Below, in pieces: positions 16,853 to 26,047 of a stretch of DNA of 64,000 bases (the first letter of the stretch is position 1; each line of letters opens with the position of its first letter). The notes beneath the pieces are model-generated. The model was not told the origin of the DNA. It saw only the letters and a list, made by a program, of their open reading frames with translations, and did no database searches. The translations under genes were made by a program, and so were the position numbers. The DNA is from JBNLAN01 sp050302175. Its GTDB lineage: Bacteria > Pseudomonadota > Zetaproteobacteria > Mariprofundales > Mariprofundaceae. Location of the stretch: positions 1 through 64,000 of the forward strand of contig JBNLAN010000035.1 of NCBI GenBank assembly GCA_050302175.1, given 5' to 3'.

Positions 16853-17607
16853 TTCAAACGCCAACCGATGTGCCAGAGCCGCCAGCAGAGCAGCACGATA
16901 AATATAGCGAAGCCGGTGACGATGCCGATAGAGAGCCACGGATCGCTGTCGCCCACACCAAGGAAACCATGCCGAAAACCGTCGATCAGGTAGAAAAATG
17001 GATTGAAGCGACTGAGCTCCTGCCAGAAAGGTGGTAACTGGTTGATTGAATAAAAAACGCCGGAAAGGAAAGTGAGCGGCATGATGATGAAATTACTCAC
17101 CATCGACATGTGATCGAAGTTGTTCGACCACATACCGCCGATCAATCCCAAACCGCCCATGATGATGCTGCCACTGATACCATAGATCAGCACCAGCCCG
17201 AAATGATGTAGCGATATATCAACAAAGGGGAGCAGCACCAGCAGGAAGACGCTGGCCACCACCACTGCACGCAATACGGCACCGGCAATGAAGGCTAACA
17301 CCATCTCCAACGCTGAAAGCGGAGCCATTAGCAGATAGATATGCACATTCATCACCTTGCCGATGATGATCGAACTGGAGGTATTGGCAAAAGCGTTCTG
17401 CAACATACTCATCATTGCCAGCCCCGGAATCAGGAAACTGAAATAGTCCACAGAGAGACCAGGAACCTGCCGATCACCCATGGCATAGCGAAAAACAATG
17501 AGATAGAGAATAGCGGTCAGTGCCGGAGCAGCCACCGTCTGCATATTCACTTTCAGAAAGCGGTGCGTTTCGCGTTTAAAGAGCGTCCACATGCCGATCA
17601 GGTTCAC
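16846..17607 (-). CDS. ABC-2 transporter permease (YadH-like)
   Basis: A 253-residue inner-membrane protein with six hydrophobic segments and the ABC-2 membrane fold. It is similar in layout to YadH/NodJ-type permeases (LTAILYLIVFRYAMG, the FLIPGLAMMSMLQNAF region and the C-terminal FNPFFYLIDGFRHGFLG motif). It would form a dimer with the ATPase encoded just upstream to export a lipid, polysaccharide or drug; the substrate is unknown. Its GTG start overlaps the ATPase stop (GTGA). An ATG five codons later is an alternative start. Confidence 0.9.
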   Translation of the reverse strand: MNLIGMWTLFKRETHRFLKVNMQTVAAPALTAILYLIVFRYAMGDRQVPGLSVDYFSFLIPGLAMMSMLQNAFANTSSSIIIGKVMNVHIYLLMAPLSALEMVLAFIAGAVLRAVVVASVFLLVLLPFVDISLHHFGLVLIYGISGSIIMGGLGLIGGMWSNNFDHMSMVSNFIIMPLTFLSGVFYSINQLPPFWQELSRFNPFFYLIDGFRHGFLGVGDSDPWLSIGIVTGFAIFIVLLCWRLWHIGWRLKE

Positions 17608-18551
17608 GACTGGCCTCCGTTACCTGTCAGGCGCAGGAAGACGTCCTCAAGATCCTCCTGACAGACACCGGCATCGAGCGGTGCGCCAAAACGCTTAAGT
17701 GCTGCATCGTAGGCGGCGTGAAATGAGGATTGCTGTGCATCAACGCGGCTCAGCGTTAGACAGAGTCTGTCATCCTGCATACGAGGCAAAAAATCCGGCA
17801 GCGCTGATTCATCTTCCGCACTTAGCTTGAAACCATCGCCATAGCGTAGCCACAAATATGAGCCTGCGACATTATGCAGCAACTCATCCATACGGCTGGA
17901 GGCGATCACCTTGCCATGGTTAATAATGGCCACATGATCGCAAAGCTCCTCAGCCTCTTCGAGATAGTGGGTGGTAAGCAGAATGGTGGTTCCTTTGGCA
18001 TTAATCTCGCGCATGTAGTCCCAAAGACGTTTGCGCAGTTCCACATCCACACCGGCTGTCGGCTCATCGAGAATCACCAGACGCGGTCTGTGCACCAGCG
18101 CCTGCGCCACCAACAGACGACGACGCATGCCTCCTGAGAGCTGGCGGGTGTTCTTGTCGGCATGGGCGGCCAGTTCGAGGCGCTCGAGCAATTCATCAAT
18201 CCACTGCATATCCGGCTTCTGACCGTAGAGGCCGCAAACCATTGAAAGCACTTCACGCGGCGTAAAAAACGGATCGAATGCCACCTCCTGCGGCACTACG
18301 CCCATGTTGCGCTTGCACCACAGACGTTCTTCGAACATCACATGCCCGAACAGTTCAATGGAGCCGGAGGTCGGAATGACGGTATCGGCCATAATATTGA
18401 TCATGGTGCTCTTGCCCGCGCCATTCGGCCCCAGCAGCGCAAAAAAACTACCCTCCGGGATGGAGAGACTCACATCATCCAGCGCCAGCTTGTTGTTACT
18501 ATAGCGTTTACTAAGCTCGCGAATTTGCAGGGCTATACTGCTATGACTCAT
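17604..18551 (-). CDS. ABC-2 transporter ATP-binding protein (YadG-like)
   Basis: A 315-residue ATPase. The Walker A is GPNGAGKST near residue 40, the signature is LSGGMRRRL, the Walker B is LVILDEPTAGVD, and the switch His lies in TTHYLEEAEELCDH. The last 90 residues after the nucleotide domain are typical of the YadG/DrrA exporter group. Membrane partner and operon mate is the overlapping permease. The stretch upstream holds the erpA terminator, so this pair is transcribed separately from erpA. Confidence 0.92.
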   Translation of the reverse strand: MSHSSIALQIRELSKRYSNNKLALDDVSLSIPEGSFFALLGPNGAGKSTMINIMADTVIPTSGSIELFGHVMFEERLWCKRNMGVVPQEVAFDPFFTPREVLSMVCGLYGQKPDMQWIDELLERLELAAHADKNTRQLSGGMRRRLLVAQALVHRPRLVILDEPTAGVDVELRKRLWDYMREINAKGTTILLTTHYLEEAEELCDHVAIINHGKVIASSRMDELLHNVAGSYLWLRYGDGFKLSAEDESALPDFLPRMQDDRLCLTLSRVDAQQSSFHAAYDAALKRFGAPLDAGVCQEDLEDVFLRLTGNGGQS

Positions 18552-18564
18552 CGCAGCTCAAATA

Positions 18565-18586
18565 AAAACGGAGCCTTCCGGCTCCG
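18565..18586 (-). terminator. Rho-independent terminator of erpA
   Basis: On the minus strand CGGAGCC-ggaa-GGCTCCG forms a 7-bp GC-rich stem with a 4-nt loop, followed at once by TTTTTATTT. It lies 20 bases after the erpA stop and before the ABC genes. Confidence 0.85.
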
Positions 18587-18605
18587 CTTCATACTCTCAC
18601 ACCAA

Positions 18606-18968
18606 TCAATATTCGGCATGGCCACATCCACTGCCGGTTTCAGATGGCGTAAATGACTTTCCGCAGCCACAGGTTGACGCCGCATTTGGATTGCGAATCA
18701 CAAACGAAGCTCCCTGCAGGCTCTCCTGATAATCCACCTCTGCCCCATCGAGCAGACCCAGACTCGCAGGATCGACCAGTACTTTAACACCATGATTCTC
18801 GACAATGGCATCATCGTGCTTCATCTCTTCATCGAAGGTAAAGCCGTACTGAAAGCCTGAGCATCCGCCTCCCGACACAAACACGCGCAAGTTCAACGCA
18901 TCGTTGTTTTCTTCGGCCAGCAAGCTGGAAATTTTGGCGGCAGCGGCTTCGGTAAGTTGCAAAGACAT
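18606..18968 (-). CDS. erpA: A-type iron-sulfur carrier, ErpA-like
   Basis: A 120-residue HesB/IscA-family Fe-S carrier. It has the three conserved cysteines (GGGCSGFQYGF and STCGCGKSF) that hold the transient [2Fe-2S] or [4Fe-4S] cluster passed to apoproteins. The LTEAAAAKISSLL opening is typical. I place the start at the ATG at 18968 (MSLQL), where homology begins and GAGG lies 11 bases upstream; an in-frame ATG at 18989 has no ribosome binding site. A hairpin with T-tract closes the gene. Assignment as ErpA rather than IscA or SufA is by its isolation from isc/suf genes and overall look, so it is less certain than the family. Confidence 0.88.
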   Translation of the reverse strand: MSLQLTEAAAAKISSLLAEENNDALNLRVFVSGGGCSGFQYGFTFDEEMKHDDAIVENHGVKVLVDPASLGLLDGAEVDYQESLQGASFVIRNPNAASTCGCGKSFTPSETGSGCGHAEY

Positions 18969-19131
18969 CTCGTCGGGCACCTCATACATTTAATCTATAC
19001 CAGAATTATCCGCTATAGGATGATTTTCTGCAACCCCTCTTCTATAAGGGAAATTCCGTAAGGGGTATCACTTGCGGGAAACGCATTGGCAACCTATTCT
19101 CATGGCATCTGCTTAAGGGGAGTTCTATCAG

Positions 19132-20184
19132 ATGGATATTTCGGAGCTGCTGGCTTTTACGGTCAAAAACAACGCATCGGATTTGCATATTTCTTCAGGT
19201 GAACCGCCCATGGTGCGTATCCATGGTGACATGACACGCATCAAAATGCCGGAACTGGAGGAGCGTGAAGTACAGAGCATGGTGTACGACATCATGAACG
19301 ATACCCAGCGCAAGGTTTTTGAAGAGCACCTTGAACTCGACTTCTCATTTGCCCTCGGCGACATCGCCCGCTTCCGTGTGAATGCTTTCAAGCAGAACCG
19401 GGGCATGAGTGCCGTTTTTCGTGTGATTCCAAGCGAGGTCTTCACCCTGGAACAACTGAAATGCCCGGAGGTTTTCGCCGAAATTTCCATGACGCCGCGC
19501 GGCATCTGCCTGGTCACCGGGCCAACGGGTTCGGGTAAATCGACGACGCTTGCCGCGATGATGGATTACCGTAATCAGAATGAGCGCGGTCATATTCTGA
19601 CCATCGAAGACCCGATCGAATTCGTGCATAAATCCAAAAGCAGCCTGCTTTCGCAACGTGAACTTGGTCCGCACACCCACTCTTTTGCCAATGCGCTGAA
19701 GAGTGCACTGCGTGAAGACCCTGACGTAATTCTGGTGGGCGAGCTTCGCGACCTTGAAACTATCCGGCTTGCACTGACAGCTGCCGAAACCGGCCATATG
19801 GTGTTCGGCACCCTGCATACCTCATCTGCCCCAAAAACCATCGACCGTATCATCGACGTTTTTCCCGCAGCCGAAAAAGATATGGTGCGTTCGATGCTTT
19901 CGGAATCGCTACGCGCGGTGATTTCGCAAACCCTGATCAAGACCGCAGATGGAAACGGGCGTGTAGCCGCACATGAAATCATGCTTGGCACCCCCGCCAT
20001 TAGAAACCTGATCCGTGAAAATAAAATTCCACAGATGGTGTCGGTGATGCAGACATCAATGCGAGAAGGGATGAAAACACTCGACTCCGACTTGCAGTCA
20101 CTGGTTAAATCGCGAAAGATCACCCAGCAGGCTGCGCTCGAGAAAGCCCAGAACAAGAAACTGTTCGGTGGCGGCGCGGTATAG
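19132..20184 (+). CDS. pilT: Type IV pilus retraction ATPase PilT
   Basis: A 350-residue hexameric AAA-like ATPase that pulls in type IV pili for twitching. It shows an N-terminal PAS-like region with the NNASDLHISSG motif, Walker A GPTGSGKST (130-138), an Asp box ITIEDPIEFVH, Walker B ILVGELRD and a His box AAETGHMVFGTLH. The PilT hallmark AIRNLIRENK sits near 285. AAGGGGAG precedes the ATG. It is the first of three tandem family members; no pilus structural gene is in the window. Confidence 0.95.
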   Translation: MDISELLAFTVKNNASDLHISSGEPPMVRIHGDMTRIKMPELEEREVQSMVYDIMNDTQRKVFEEHLELDFSFALGDIARFRVNAFKQNRGMSAVFRVIPSEVFTLEQLKCPEVFAEISMTPRGICLVTGPTGSGKSTTLAAMMDYRNQNERGHILTIEDPIEFVHKSKSSLLSQRELGPHTHSFANALKSALREDPDVILVGELRDLETIRLALTAAETGHMVFGTLHTSSAPKTIDRIIDVFPAAEKDMVRSMLSESLRAVISQTLIKTADGNGRVAAHEIMLGTPAIRNLIRENKIPQMVSVMQTSMREGMKTLDSDLQSLVKSRKITQQAALEKAQNKKLFGGGAV

Positions 20185-20230
20185 CACCTCGAAATATTAT
20201 TGTGATAAAAGTTTTTCAGGAGGTTAACGC

Positions 20231-21391
20231 ATGAGCCAGGAAGGAGCGGAGCAAAGACTCACTATCAAACAATTGCTGATGGTGATGGTTAAAAAAGATG
20301 CCTCCGACATCTACATTACCTCGGGCATGCCACCTTCCTATCGCATTAACGGCGTAGTGTATCCGGTTAAGCAACCGCCGCTCTCATCCGTTCAGTGCGA
20401 ACAGCTGGCCAACTCATGCATGAGCGAGAAGCAGCGTGCCGCTTTCGCCGCTGAATACGAGATGAACCTGGCGCTCGCCTACCCCGACCTTGGCCGTTTC
20501 CGCGTCAACATCTTCAGGCAACGCGGCGATGTTGGCATGGTGATTCGTCAGATCAAAACTGTCGTGCCCACACTGGATGAGCTGTCACTTCCTGAAGTAT
20601 TCAAGGACATCTCCATGACCAAACGCGGCCTCGTGATCATGGTAGGTGCCACTGGCTCAGGTAAATCCACCTCGCTTGCAGCCATGATCGACCATCGCAA
20701 CACCAATCAGGCCGGGCATATCATCACCATCGAAGACCCGATTGAGTTTGTACACCAACACAAAAAATGCGTGGTCACGCAACGTGAAGTCGGCACCGAT
20801 ACGCATGAATATCAGGCTGCCCTGAAAAACACCCTGCGTCAGGCACCGGACGTAATCCTGATCGGCGAAATCCGTGACCGTGAAACCATGGAGCATGCAC
20901 TGGCCTTCGCCGAAACCGGCCATCTCTGCATGGCGACCCTGCATGCCAACAACGCCAACCAGGCGCTGGAGCGCATTATGAATTTCTTCCCGGAAGAGAT
21001 TCACACGCAGGTTCGCCTGAATCTGGCCCTGAACCTGAAAAGCATTCTCTCACAACGACTACTGAAAACGGTTGATGATAAACGTGCACCGGCGATTGAG
21101 GTGCTGATCAACACGCCACGAGTAGCCGACCTGATCATGAAATGGGATATCACAGGCATCAAAGAGGCGATGGCCGACGGAAAACTCTACGGCATGCGCA
21201 CCTTCGACCAGCACCTTCTCGAACTCTGGAGGGATGGCCTTATTTCCGAGGAGGAGGCGCTCCGTCAGGCCGACTCCGTCAACGACCTGCGCCTGGCCAT
21301 GAAAATGGCACGCCTCGAAACCGGCGACGGAGATGGAAGCTCAAGCGTCGACCGCCTTGCCGATCTCGGCGACAGTGAGCTTAAAATCTGA
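20231..21391 (+). CDS. pilU: PilT/PilU-family ATPase (PilU-like)
   Basis: A 386-residue paralogue of PilT with all ATPase motifs intact: Walker A GATGSGKST, ITIEDPIEFVHQH, ILIGEIRDRETM and AETGHLCMATLHANN. The AIRNLIRE element of PilT is replaced by VADLIMKWDITGIKEAM, and a longer acidic C-terminal tail is present, both as in PilU. PilU adds force to PilT-driven retraction. A strong ribosome binding site (CAGGAGGT) precedes the ATG, 46 bases after pilT. The stop overlaps the next start (TGATG). Confidence 0.9.
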   Translation: MSQEGAEQRLTIKQLLMVMVKKDASDIYITSGMPPSYRINGVVYPVKQPPLSSVQCEQLANSCMSEKQRAAFAAEYEMNLALAYPDLGRFRVNIFRQRGDVGMVIRQIKTVVPTLDELSLPEVFKDISMTKRGLVIMVGATGSGKSTSLAAMIDHRNTNQAGHIITIEDPIEFVHQHKKCVVTQREVGTDTHEYQAALKNTLRQAPDVILIGEIRDRETMEHALAFAETGHLCMATLHANNANQALERIMNFFPEEIHTQVRLNLALNLKSILSQRLLKTVDDKRAPAIEVLINTPRVADLIMKWDITGIKEAMADGKLYGMRTFDQHLLELWRDGLISEEEALRQADSVNDLRLAMKMARLETGDGDGSSSVDRLADLGDSELKI

Positions 21392-22482
21392 TGGCCGACT
21401 GGCACATGATCGATGACCTATTGCTTGCATCCAATAAGCACAAGGCATCCGACCTGATTATCCGCACCGACGACCGTGTACGCATGCGTATCAATGGCTC
21501 GATTATTACGGTCTCACCAGAAAAGGTGCCTGCCCCGAGCCGCGAGCAGATTACGGAAATGATCCGACACATGACGCGTTTTCTGCCAGAGCAACCGGAC
21601 ATCGAAAATATTCATAACCTCGACTTCCACTATTCGCTTGAGAATGTGGCACATTTCCGTGTGCACGTCATGCGCACACATAACGACTTCGGCATCATTT
21701 CCCGTATCATTCCGCAAAAAATACCAAGTTTTGACGAGCTGCACCTGCCACCGGTGATTCGCGAAATCACCAATTATAAAAACGGCCTGGTATTAATGGC
21801 CGGAGCCACCGGTTCGGGCAAATCGACCACACTGGCGGCAATGCTCAATCACATTATCACCAACCGGCCTGTGCATGCAGTCACCCTGGAAGACCCGATT
21901 GAATACCGCTACTCCAACGCCCTGAAGGGCACAGTCTGCCAGCGCGAGCTTGGTCGCGATGTGCTGGATTATCCTCAGGGCCTCAATGACGCACTGCGTG
22001 AAACCCCGGACATCATTATTGCCGGTGAAGCGCGTGACAGAAGCGTTATTCAGTTGGCGCTGCAGTCATCCGAAACCGGGCATCTGGTGATGGCAACCGT
22101 ACATGCCACCACGGCCATTGGTACCATGCAGCGCATCATGTCTTCGTTCAATCTGGATGAGCAGGAGGCTATCCGTGAACGTCTGTCGGAAAACCTGCGT
22201 GCAATTATCGTCCAGAAACTACTACCTCTGAAAAATGGCAAAGGACGCATCGTGGCATTGGAAATCATGATCCGGAACTCAGTCATCAAACACTTTATTC
22301 TGGATCCGGATCGCTGGCGTGAAATCCCGCGTGCCATGGAAGAGGGAACTACCCTCTATGGCAGCCAGACTTTCGACCAGCACCTCCAGAAGCTTGTTGA
22401 AACCGACCAGATCACTTACGAAGAGGCCCTGCTCAATGCCAGTTACCCGGAAGATTTTGCCATGCGCATGGGAAGGGAATAA
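21391..22482 (+). CDS. Third PilT/PilU-family ATPase
   Basis: A 363-residue paralogue, translationally coupled to the preceding gene by a TGATG overlap. Its opening, DDLLLASNKHKASDLIIRTDD, is PilT-like. The ATPase motifs are intact but divergent: Walker A GATGSGKST, VTLEDPIEYRYSN, IIAGEARDRSVI and SETGHLVMATVHATT. It lacks the AIRNLIRE element and ends ETDQITYEEALLNASYPEDF, close to PilU. It may be a second PilU-type accessory motor or tune retraction under particular conditions. I cannot assign it a named gene. Confidence 0.88.
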   Translation: MADWHMIDDLLLASNKHKASDLIIRTDDRVRMRINGSIITVSPEKVPAPSREQITEMIRHMTRFLPEQPDIENIHNLDFHYSLENVAHFRVHVMRTHNDFGIISRIIPQKIPSFDELHLPPVIREITNYKNGLVLMAGATGSGKSTTLAAMLNHIITNRPVHAVTLEDPIEYRYSNALKGTVCQRELGRDVLDYPQGLNDALRETPDIIIAGEARDRSVIQLALQSSETGHLVMATVHATTAIGTMQRIMSSFNLDEQEAIRERLSENLRAIIVQKLLPLKNGKGRIVALEIMIRNSVIKHFILDPDRWREIPRAMEEGTTLYGSQTFDQHLQKLVETDQITYEEALLNASYPEDFAMRMGRE

Positions 22483-22491
22483 CCAGACTCA

Positions 22492-23202
22492 TCACCCTCC
22501 GTTTCTTGGAATCTTTCGCAGAGCATGACTAATCACTTCAATATTCATGGCTATGTCATTCCGGTTCGCAGCCTTGGTCTTCGGAAGGTGCAGCAGTTCG
22601 CCAAAAGTAATGCGCGCCCTTCCCCGTCGTATAAACGAGGTCGACATATGCACATGGTCGAACGGCCATACCCCGGAGATTCGAAACGGTAAAATCGGGA
22701 CACCGGTTTCCATCGCAATAACTGCAGCGCCAGGATAAATTTTATGCAGCGGGATCGGTGGGTTGGCCCCCCCTTCCGGAAAAAGACACAAAACCTGCCC
22801 GCTTCTCACACGTTCAAATGCTGCCCGCAGCGCATGACGATTCGCTCCTCCCGGATTTACCGGCACTACCCCTACCCGGTCGAAGAACCACTTCAACCCC
22901 ATGCCCTGATAATATTCCCGCGCCATTAGAAAAGAGAGAGGACGATCAACCGCCGCCTGAATCAGAAACGGATCGACACCTGCTCTGTGATTTCCAATGA
23001 GAAGCAATGGGCCCTCAGGTAAACGATACTGCTGCCGGGACAGCCGTTGCCAATGGCAACAATATATCCGATTCAAAAACCGGAGGAGATAATCCGGTCC
23101 ATGTTGTGTTGATGCACTTGCCAAACTACACCGCCCTTCCCCTGCATTTGATCCTGTGGAGACAGTACAACTATAGACGACAGGGAAAGTGAGCCCTGGC
23201 AC
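22492..23202 (-). CDS. 1-acyl-sn-glycerol-3-phosphate acyltransferase-like (PlsC)
   Basis: A 236-residue PlsC-domain acyltransferase. The catalytic HX4D motif is NHRAGVD near residue 71, followed by the glycerol-3-phosphate-binding region (RHALRAAFERVRSG) and FPEGGAN. It would add the second acyl chain to make phosphatidic acid or act in a related acyl transfer at the membrane. The GTG start at 23202 lies five bases after the pabB stop, suggesting a two-gene unit. The first 40 residues are Cys/Ser-rich and unlike the family, so a later non-ATG start remains possible. Confidence 0.8.
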   Translation of the reverse strand: MPGLTFPVVYSCTVSTGSNAGEGRCSLASASTQHGPDYLLRFLNRIYCCHWQRLSRQQYRLPEGPLLLIGNHRAGVDPFLIQAAVDRPLSFLMAREYYQGMGLKWFFDRVGVVPVNPGGANRHALRAAFERVRSGQVLCLFPEGGANPPIPLHKIYPGAAVIAMETGVPILPFRISGVWPFDHVHMSTSFIRRGRARITFGELLHLPKTKAANRNDIAMNIEVISHALRKIPRNGG

Positions 23203-23207
23203 AAGCC

Positions 23208-24482
23208 CTAAGAATACAAAGCACGCAGCAACCCCTCTGCCTTGTGCTCCGTCTCATGCAGTTCATGCTCAGGATCAGAGTCAGCAACAATACCGGCCCC
23301 TGCCGCCCAGTGAAGTTCGGCCTGCCAGTGCCAGAAGGTTCGAATAAGAATATTCATATCAGCGCAGCCATCCCATGCCACATATCCTACGCCGCCGGTA
23401 TAAGGGCCACGTGCACGCCCCTCAAGCTCATGAATAATTTGCATACAACGTATTTTCGGGCATCCGGTAATAGTTCCACCGGGGAACATAGCAGCGAACA
23501 GATCCACGACATCTCTGCCTTCAGCCAGCCGGCCGGAGACATTGGAAACAATATGCTGCACGGTGGCATAGCGCTCGATACTCATCTGCTCATCCACACG
23601 AACAGTGCCTGGCCTGCAGACGCGTCCAAGATCGTTACGTTCAAGATCAACAAGCATGATGTGCTCGGCTCGCTCTTTTTCAGATAGAAGCAGCTCATCG
23701 CACAAAATATGATCCTGATCTGCGTCACCTCGTCTGCGTGTCCCGGCAATCGGGCGGCTATCGACAACACCATCGTTTCTCATTCGAAACAGACGCTCTG
23801 GAGAGGAGGAAACCAGTGTAAGCTCGCCAACGCGCACAAAGCAGGAAAACGGGGCAGGATTCACCGCCCTCAGGCGCGCATAAAGAACTGCCAGCTCGGT
23901 TGCCGCGTATGGGGCCTTCCAGAAGCGGGCGATATTGGCCTGAAAAATATCGCCGGCCTCAATATACTGCTTCACCCGCAGCACAGCCCGTTGATAGGCC
24001 ACTGCATCGCTTTCGTCGATCTCTTTTTTCAGTACGATATTGCGCTTTGAAGAGACGCTCTCCAACTCGACAGGCCGCAGCATCGCTTCGATCCGATCAA
24101 GTTGCTTTTCACTACGCGCAGCCATCATCACTTCGGCGGCCTCTGCATCAAAACAACAGCTCCACGCCGGATAAAACAGCCAAAGCGTTGGGCCGGGAAG
24201 CGCTGTTCTGGGTACAGGGAGATTTTCAATGAGCCTTCCGGCCTCGTAGGCTGCATAAAACAGACAACGAATCGCTCCATTAGCCGCAGCATCCGTAATC
24301 GGCTCAAGGCTCTGCCGCCACTGTTGCAGGATCTGTGCCGAATCTCCGGCTATAGTTTCCCCTTCCGCAGAGACCAAAAACTGTCGCCCGCTCCCGTCCG
24401 GACTTTCGAGTATCGCGGTAAAGCGCTCCGGATCACGACTAAAAATATCGTAGGCGGAAGCTGACCCCTGCGCCCATGGCAC
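23208..24482 (-). CDS. pabB: Aminodeoxychorismate synthase component I
   Basis: A 424-residue chorismate-binding enzyme that converts chorismate to 4-amino-4-deoxychorismate for folate synthesis, using ammonia from PabA. Family motifs present: IEAGDIFQANIARF, PAPFSCFVRVGEL, SSSPERLFR, the DSRPIAGTRRRG segment with HIMLVDLERNDLGRV, and the C-terminal GGTITGCPKIRCMQIIHELE (catalytic region) with YTGGVGYV. The longest open frame begins at a TTG at 24536, but this would lie within the fabF terminator. The GTG at 24482, just past the T-tract, is preferred, although its ribosome binding site is poor. No pabA or pabC is nearby. Confidence 0.9.
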   Translation of the reverse strand: MPWAQGSASAYDIFSRDPERFTAILESPDGSGRQFLVSAEGETIAGDSAQILQQWRQSLEPITDAAANGAIRCLFYAAYEAGRLIENLPVPRTALPGPTLWLFYPAWSCCFDAEAAEVMMAARSEKQLDRIEAMLRPVELESVSSKRNIVLKKEIDESDAVAYQRAVLRVKQYIEAGDIFQANIARFWKAPYAATELAVLYARLRAVNPAPFSCFVRVGELTLVSSSPERLFRMRNDGVVDSRPIAGTRRRGDADQDHILCDELLLSEKERAEHIMLVDLERNDLGRVCRPGTVRVDEQMSIERYATVQHIVSNVSGRLAEGRDVVDLFAAMFPGGTITGCPKIRCMQIIHELEGRARGPYTGGVGYVAWDGCADMNILIRTFWHWQAELHWAAGAGIVADSDPEHELHETEHKAEGLLRALYS

Positions 24483-24488
24483 CCTGCG

Positions 24489-24520
24489 AAAAAAAAACGG
24501 GCCGGTATTTGAACCGGCCC
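24489..24520 (-). terminator. Rho-independent terminator of the fab operon
   Basis: On the minus strand GGGCCGGT-tcaaat-ACCGGCCC makes a perfect 8-bp stem with a 6-nt loop, followed by G and a run of nine T. It lies about 40 bases after the fabF stop and ends the plsX-fab transcript; it also rules out the longest pabB frame. Confidence 0.92.
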
Positions 24521-24559
24521 TTGAATTACTCAACAATGAAAACTCTCGTTCGTCAGCTG

Positions 24560-25804
24560 TCAGGCGAACTTCTTGAGCACAAGTGAAGCATTGGTACCGC
24601 CGAACCCGAAGGAGTTCGAAATAGCCACCTGAATATCTGCTTCACGTGCCGTATGCGGCACATAATCGAGGTCGCATTCCGGATCGGGATTATCAAGATT
24701 AATCGTCGGTGGAATGATGCGATTCAAAATTGCCAGAACCGTAAATCCTGCTTCGATACCGCCTGCAGCGCCCAACAGATGCCCCGTCATCGACTTGGTT
24801 GAAGAGACCATCAGCTTTTTGGCGTGAGCACCAAAAACAGTTTTAATACCTTCAGTTTCAGCCACGTCACCTGCCGGCGTTGAGGTCCCGTGGGCGTTGA
24901 TATAATCAACTTCATCAACATTGATACCACCGGACGCCAGTGCCACTTTCATGCAACGAGCACCACCCTCACCACCCGGTGCCGGTGCGGTAAGATGATA
25001 GGCATCGCCTGTCATGCCATAGCCAACGACTTCAGCCAAAATATTGGCGCCGCGCGCCTTGGCAGTTTCGAGCGACTCCAGCACCAGCACGCCAGCGCCT
25101 TCACCCATGACAAAACCGTCACGGTCCACATCCCACGGACGCGAAGCACGCTCAGGCTCATCATTGCGGGTAGAGAGTGCACGTGAGGCACAGAACCCCC
25201 CGATTCCAAGTTCACAAACCACCGCTTCGGAGCCGCCTGCAATCATCGCATCGGCATCACCGCGTGCGATAATATTGTACGCATCACCGATAGCATGGGT
25301 CGCAGTAGCACAGGCGGTCACAGTGGCAGAATTCGGCCCCTTGGCGCCTGTCATCATCGACACCCAGCCGGAGGTCATGTTGATAATCGCTTGCGGAATG
25401 AAGAAGGGAGAAATCTTGCGAGCTCCACCTTCCTCATAGCTCCGGAGAGTCTTCTCAATAACCGGCAAACCACCCATACCGGCACCGATCATCACGCCAA
25501 CACGCTCGGCATTGGCATCGGTAATCTCCAAACCCGACTGCTCCAGAGCCATCAGGCCTGCAGCAATACCGAAATGGATAAAGGTATCCATTTTGCGGGC
25601 ATCCTTTTTGTTGATGAATTTCTCAACGTCGAAATCCTTCACTTCGCCCGCAATCGTTGAGGCCATGCCGGTCGCCTCCGCATCAAAATGCGTGATGCGC
25701 CCGATGCCGGAGACCCCGTTAATCAGGTTGTTCCAGGTAACATCGGTACCGGTGCCGAGCGGGGTGACCAGCCCGACTCCGGTAACGACAACACGGTTTT
25801 TCAC
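24560..25804 (-). CDS. fabF: 3-oxoacyl-ACP synthase II (FabF)
   Basis: A 414-residue condensing enzyme that extends acyl-ACP with malonyl-ACP and has a main role in long-chain and temperature-dependent unsaturated fatty acid synthesis. The Cys-His-His set is visible: TVTACATATHAIG (Cys), NAHGTSTPAGD (His) and KSMTGHLLGAAGG (His). The glycine-rich C-terminal SNSFGFGGTNASLVL is typical. Start is GTG at 25804, three bases after the acpP stop, with no clear ribosome binding site, so translation probably relies on coupling to the highly expressed acpP. Confidence 0.96.
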   Translation of the reverse strand: MKNRVVVTGVGLVTPLGTGTDVTWNNLINGVSGIGRITHFDAEATGMASTIAGEVKDFDVEKFINKKDARKMDTFIHFGIAAGLMALEQSGLEITDANAERVGVMIGAGMGGLPVIEKTLRSYEEGGARKISPFFIPQAIINMTSGWVSMMTGAKGPNSATVTACATATHAIGDAYNIIARGDADAMIAGGSEAVVCELGIGGFCASRALSTRNDEPERASRPWDVDRDGFVMGEGAGVLVLESLETAKARGANILAEVVGYGMTGDAYHLTAPAPGGEGGARCMKVALASGGINVDEVDYINAHGTSTPAGDVAETEGIKTVFGAHAKKLMVSSTKSMTGHLLGAAGGIEAGFTVLAILNRIIPPTINLDNPDPECDLDYVPHTAREADIQVAISNSFGFGGTNASLVLKKFA

Positions 25805-25807
25805 GGA

Positions 25808-26047
25808 TTATTCGGCTTTGGCAGCGATATAGTCGATTGCGTTCTGTACGCTCTGAATCTTTTCAGCGTCTTCATCAGGAATTTCGATACCGAACTCCTC
25901 TTCGAAAGCCATCACTAGCTCAACGGTATCGAGGGAATCGGCACCCAGATCATCCACAAAGGACGAATCGGAGTTGATTTCGCTCTCATCAACATTCAGC
26001 TGATCAGCAACGATTTTAATGACTTTCGCTTCAATTTCTGCAGACAT
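25808..26047 (-). CDS. acpP: Acyl carrier protein
   Basis: A 79-residue acidic protein. The phosphopantetheine attachment serine lies in DLGADSLDTVELVM near residue 39, and four helices fit the length. It carries growing acyl chains for FabD, FabH, FabF, FabG, FabZ and the Lpx acyltransferases encoded nearby. A strong GGGAGGA ribosome binding site precedes the ATG. The 126-base gap to fabG is the largest in this operon and could hold an extra promoter for high acpP expression, though no clear one is seen. Confidence 0.97.
   Translation of the reverse strand: MSAEIEAKVIKIVADQLNVDESEINSDSSFVDDLGADSLDTVELVMAFEEEFGIEIPDEDAEKIQSVQNAIDYIAAKAE

Noticed and set aside
19080..19131. Possible sigma-54 promoter before pilT (TTGGCA region)
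   Set aside because: The GG and GC elements are not 10 bases apart, so the -24/-12 pattern fails; only a TATAAG near 19044 with no good -35.
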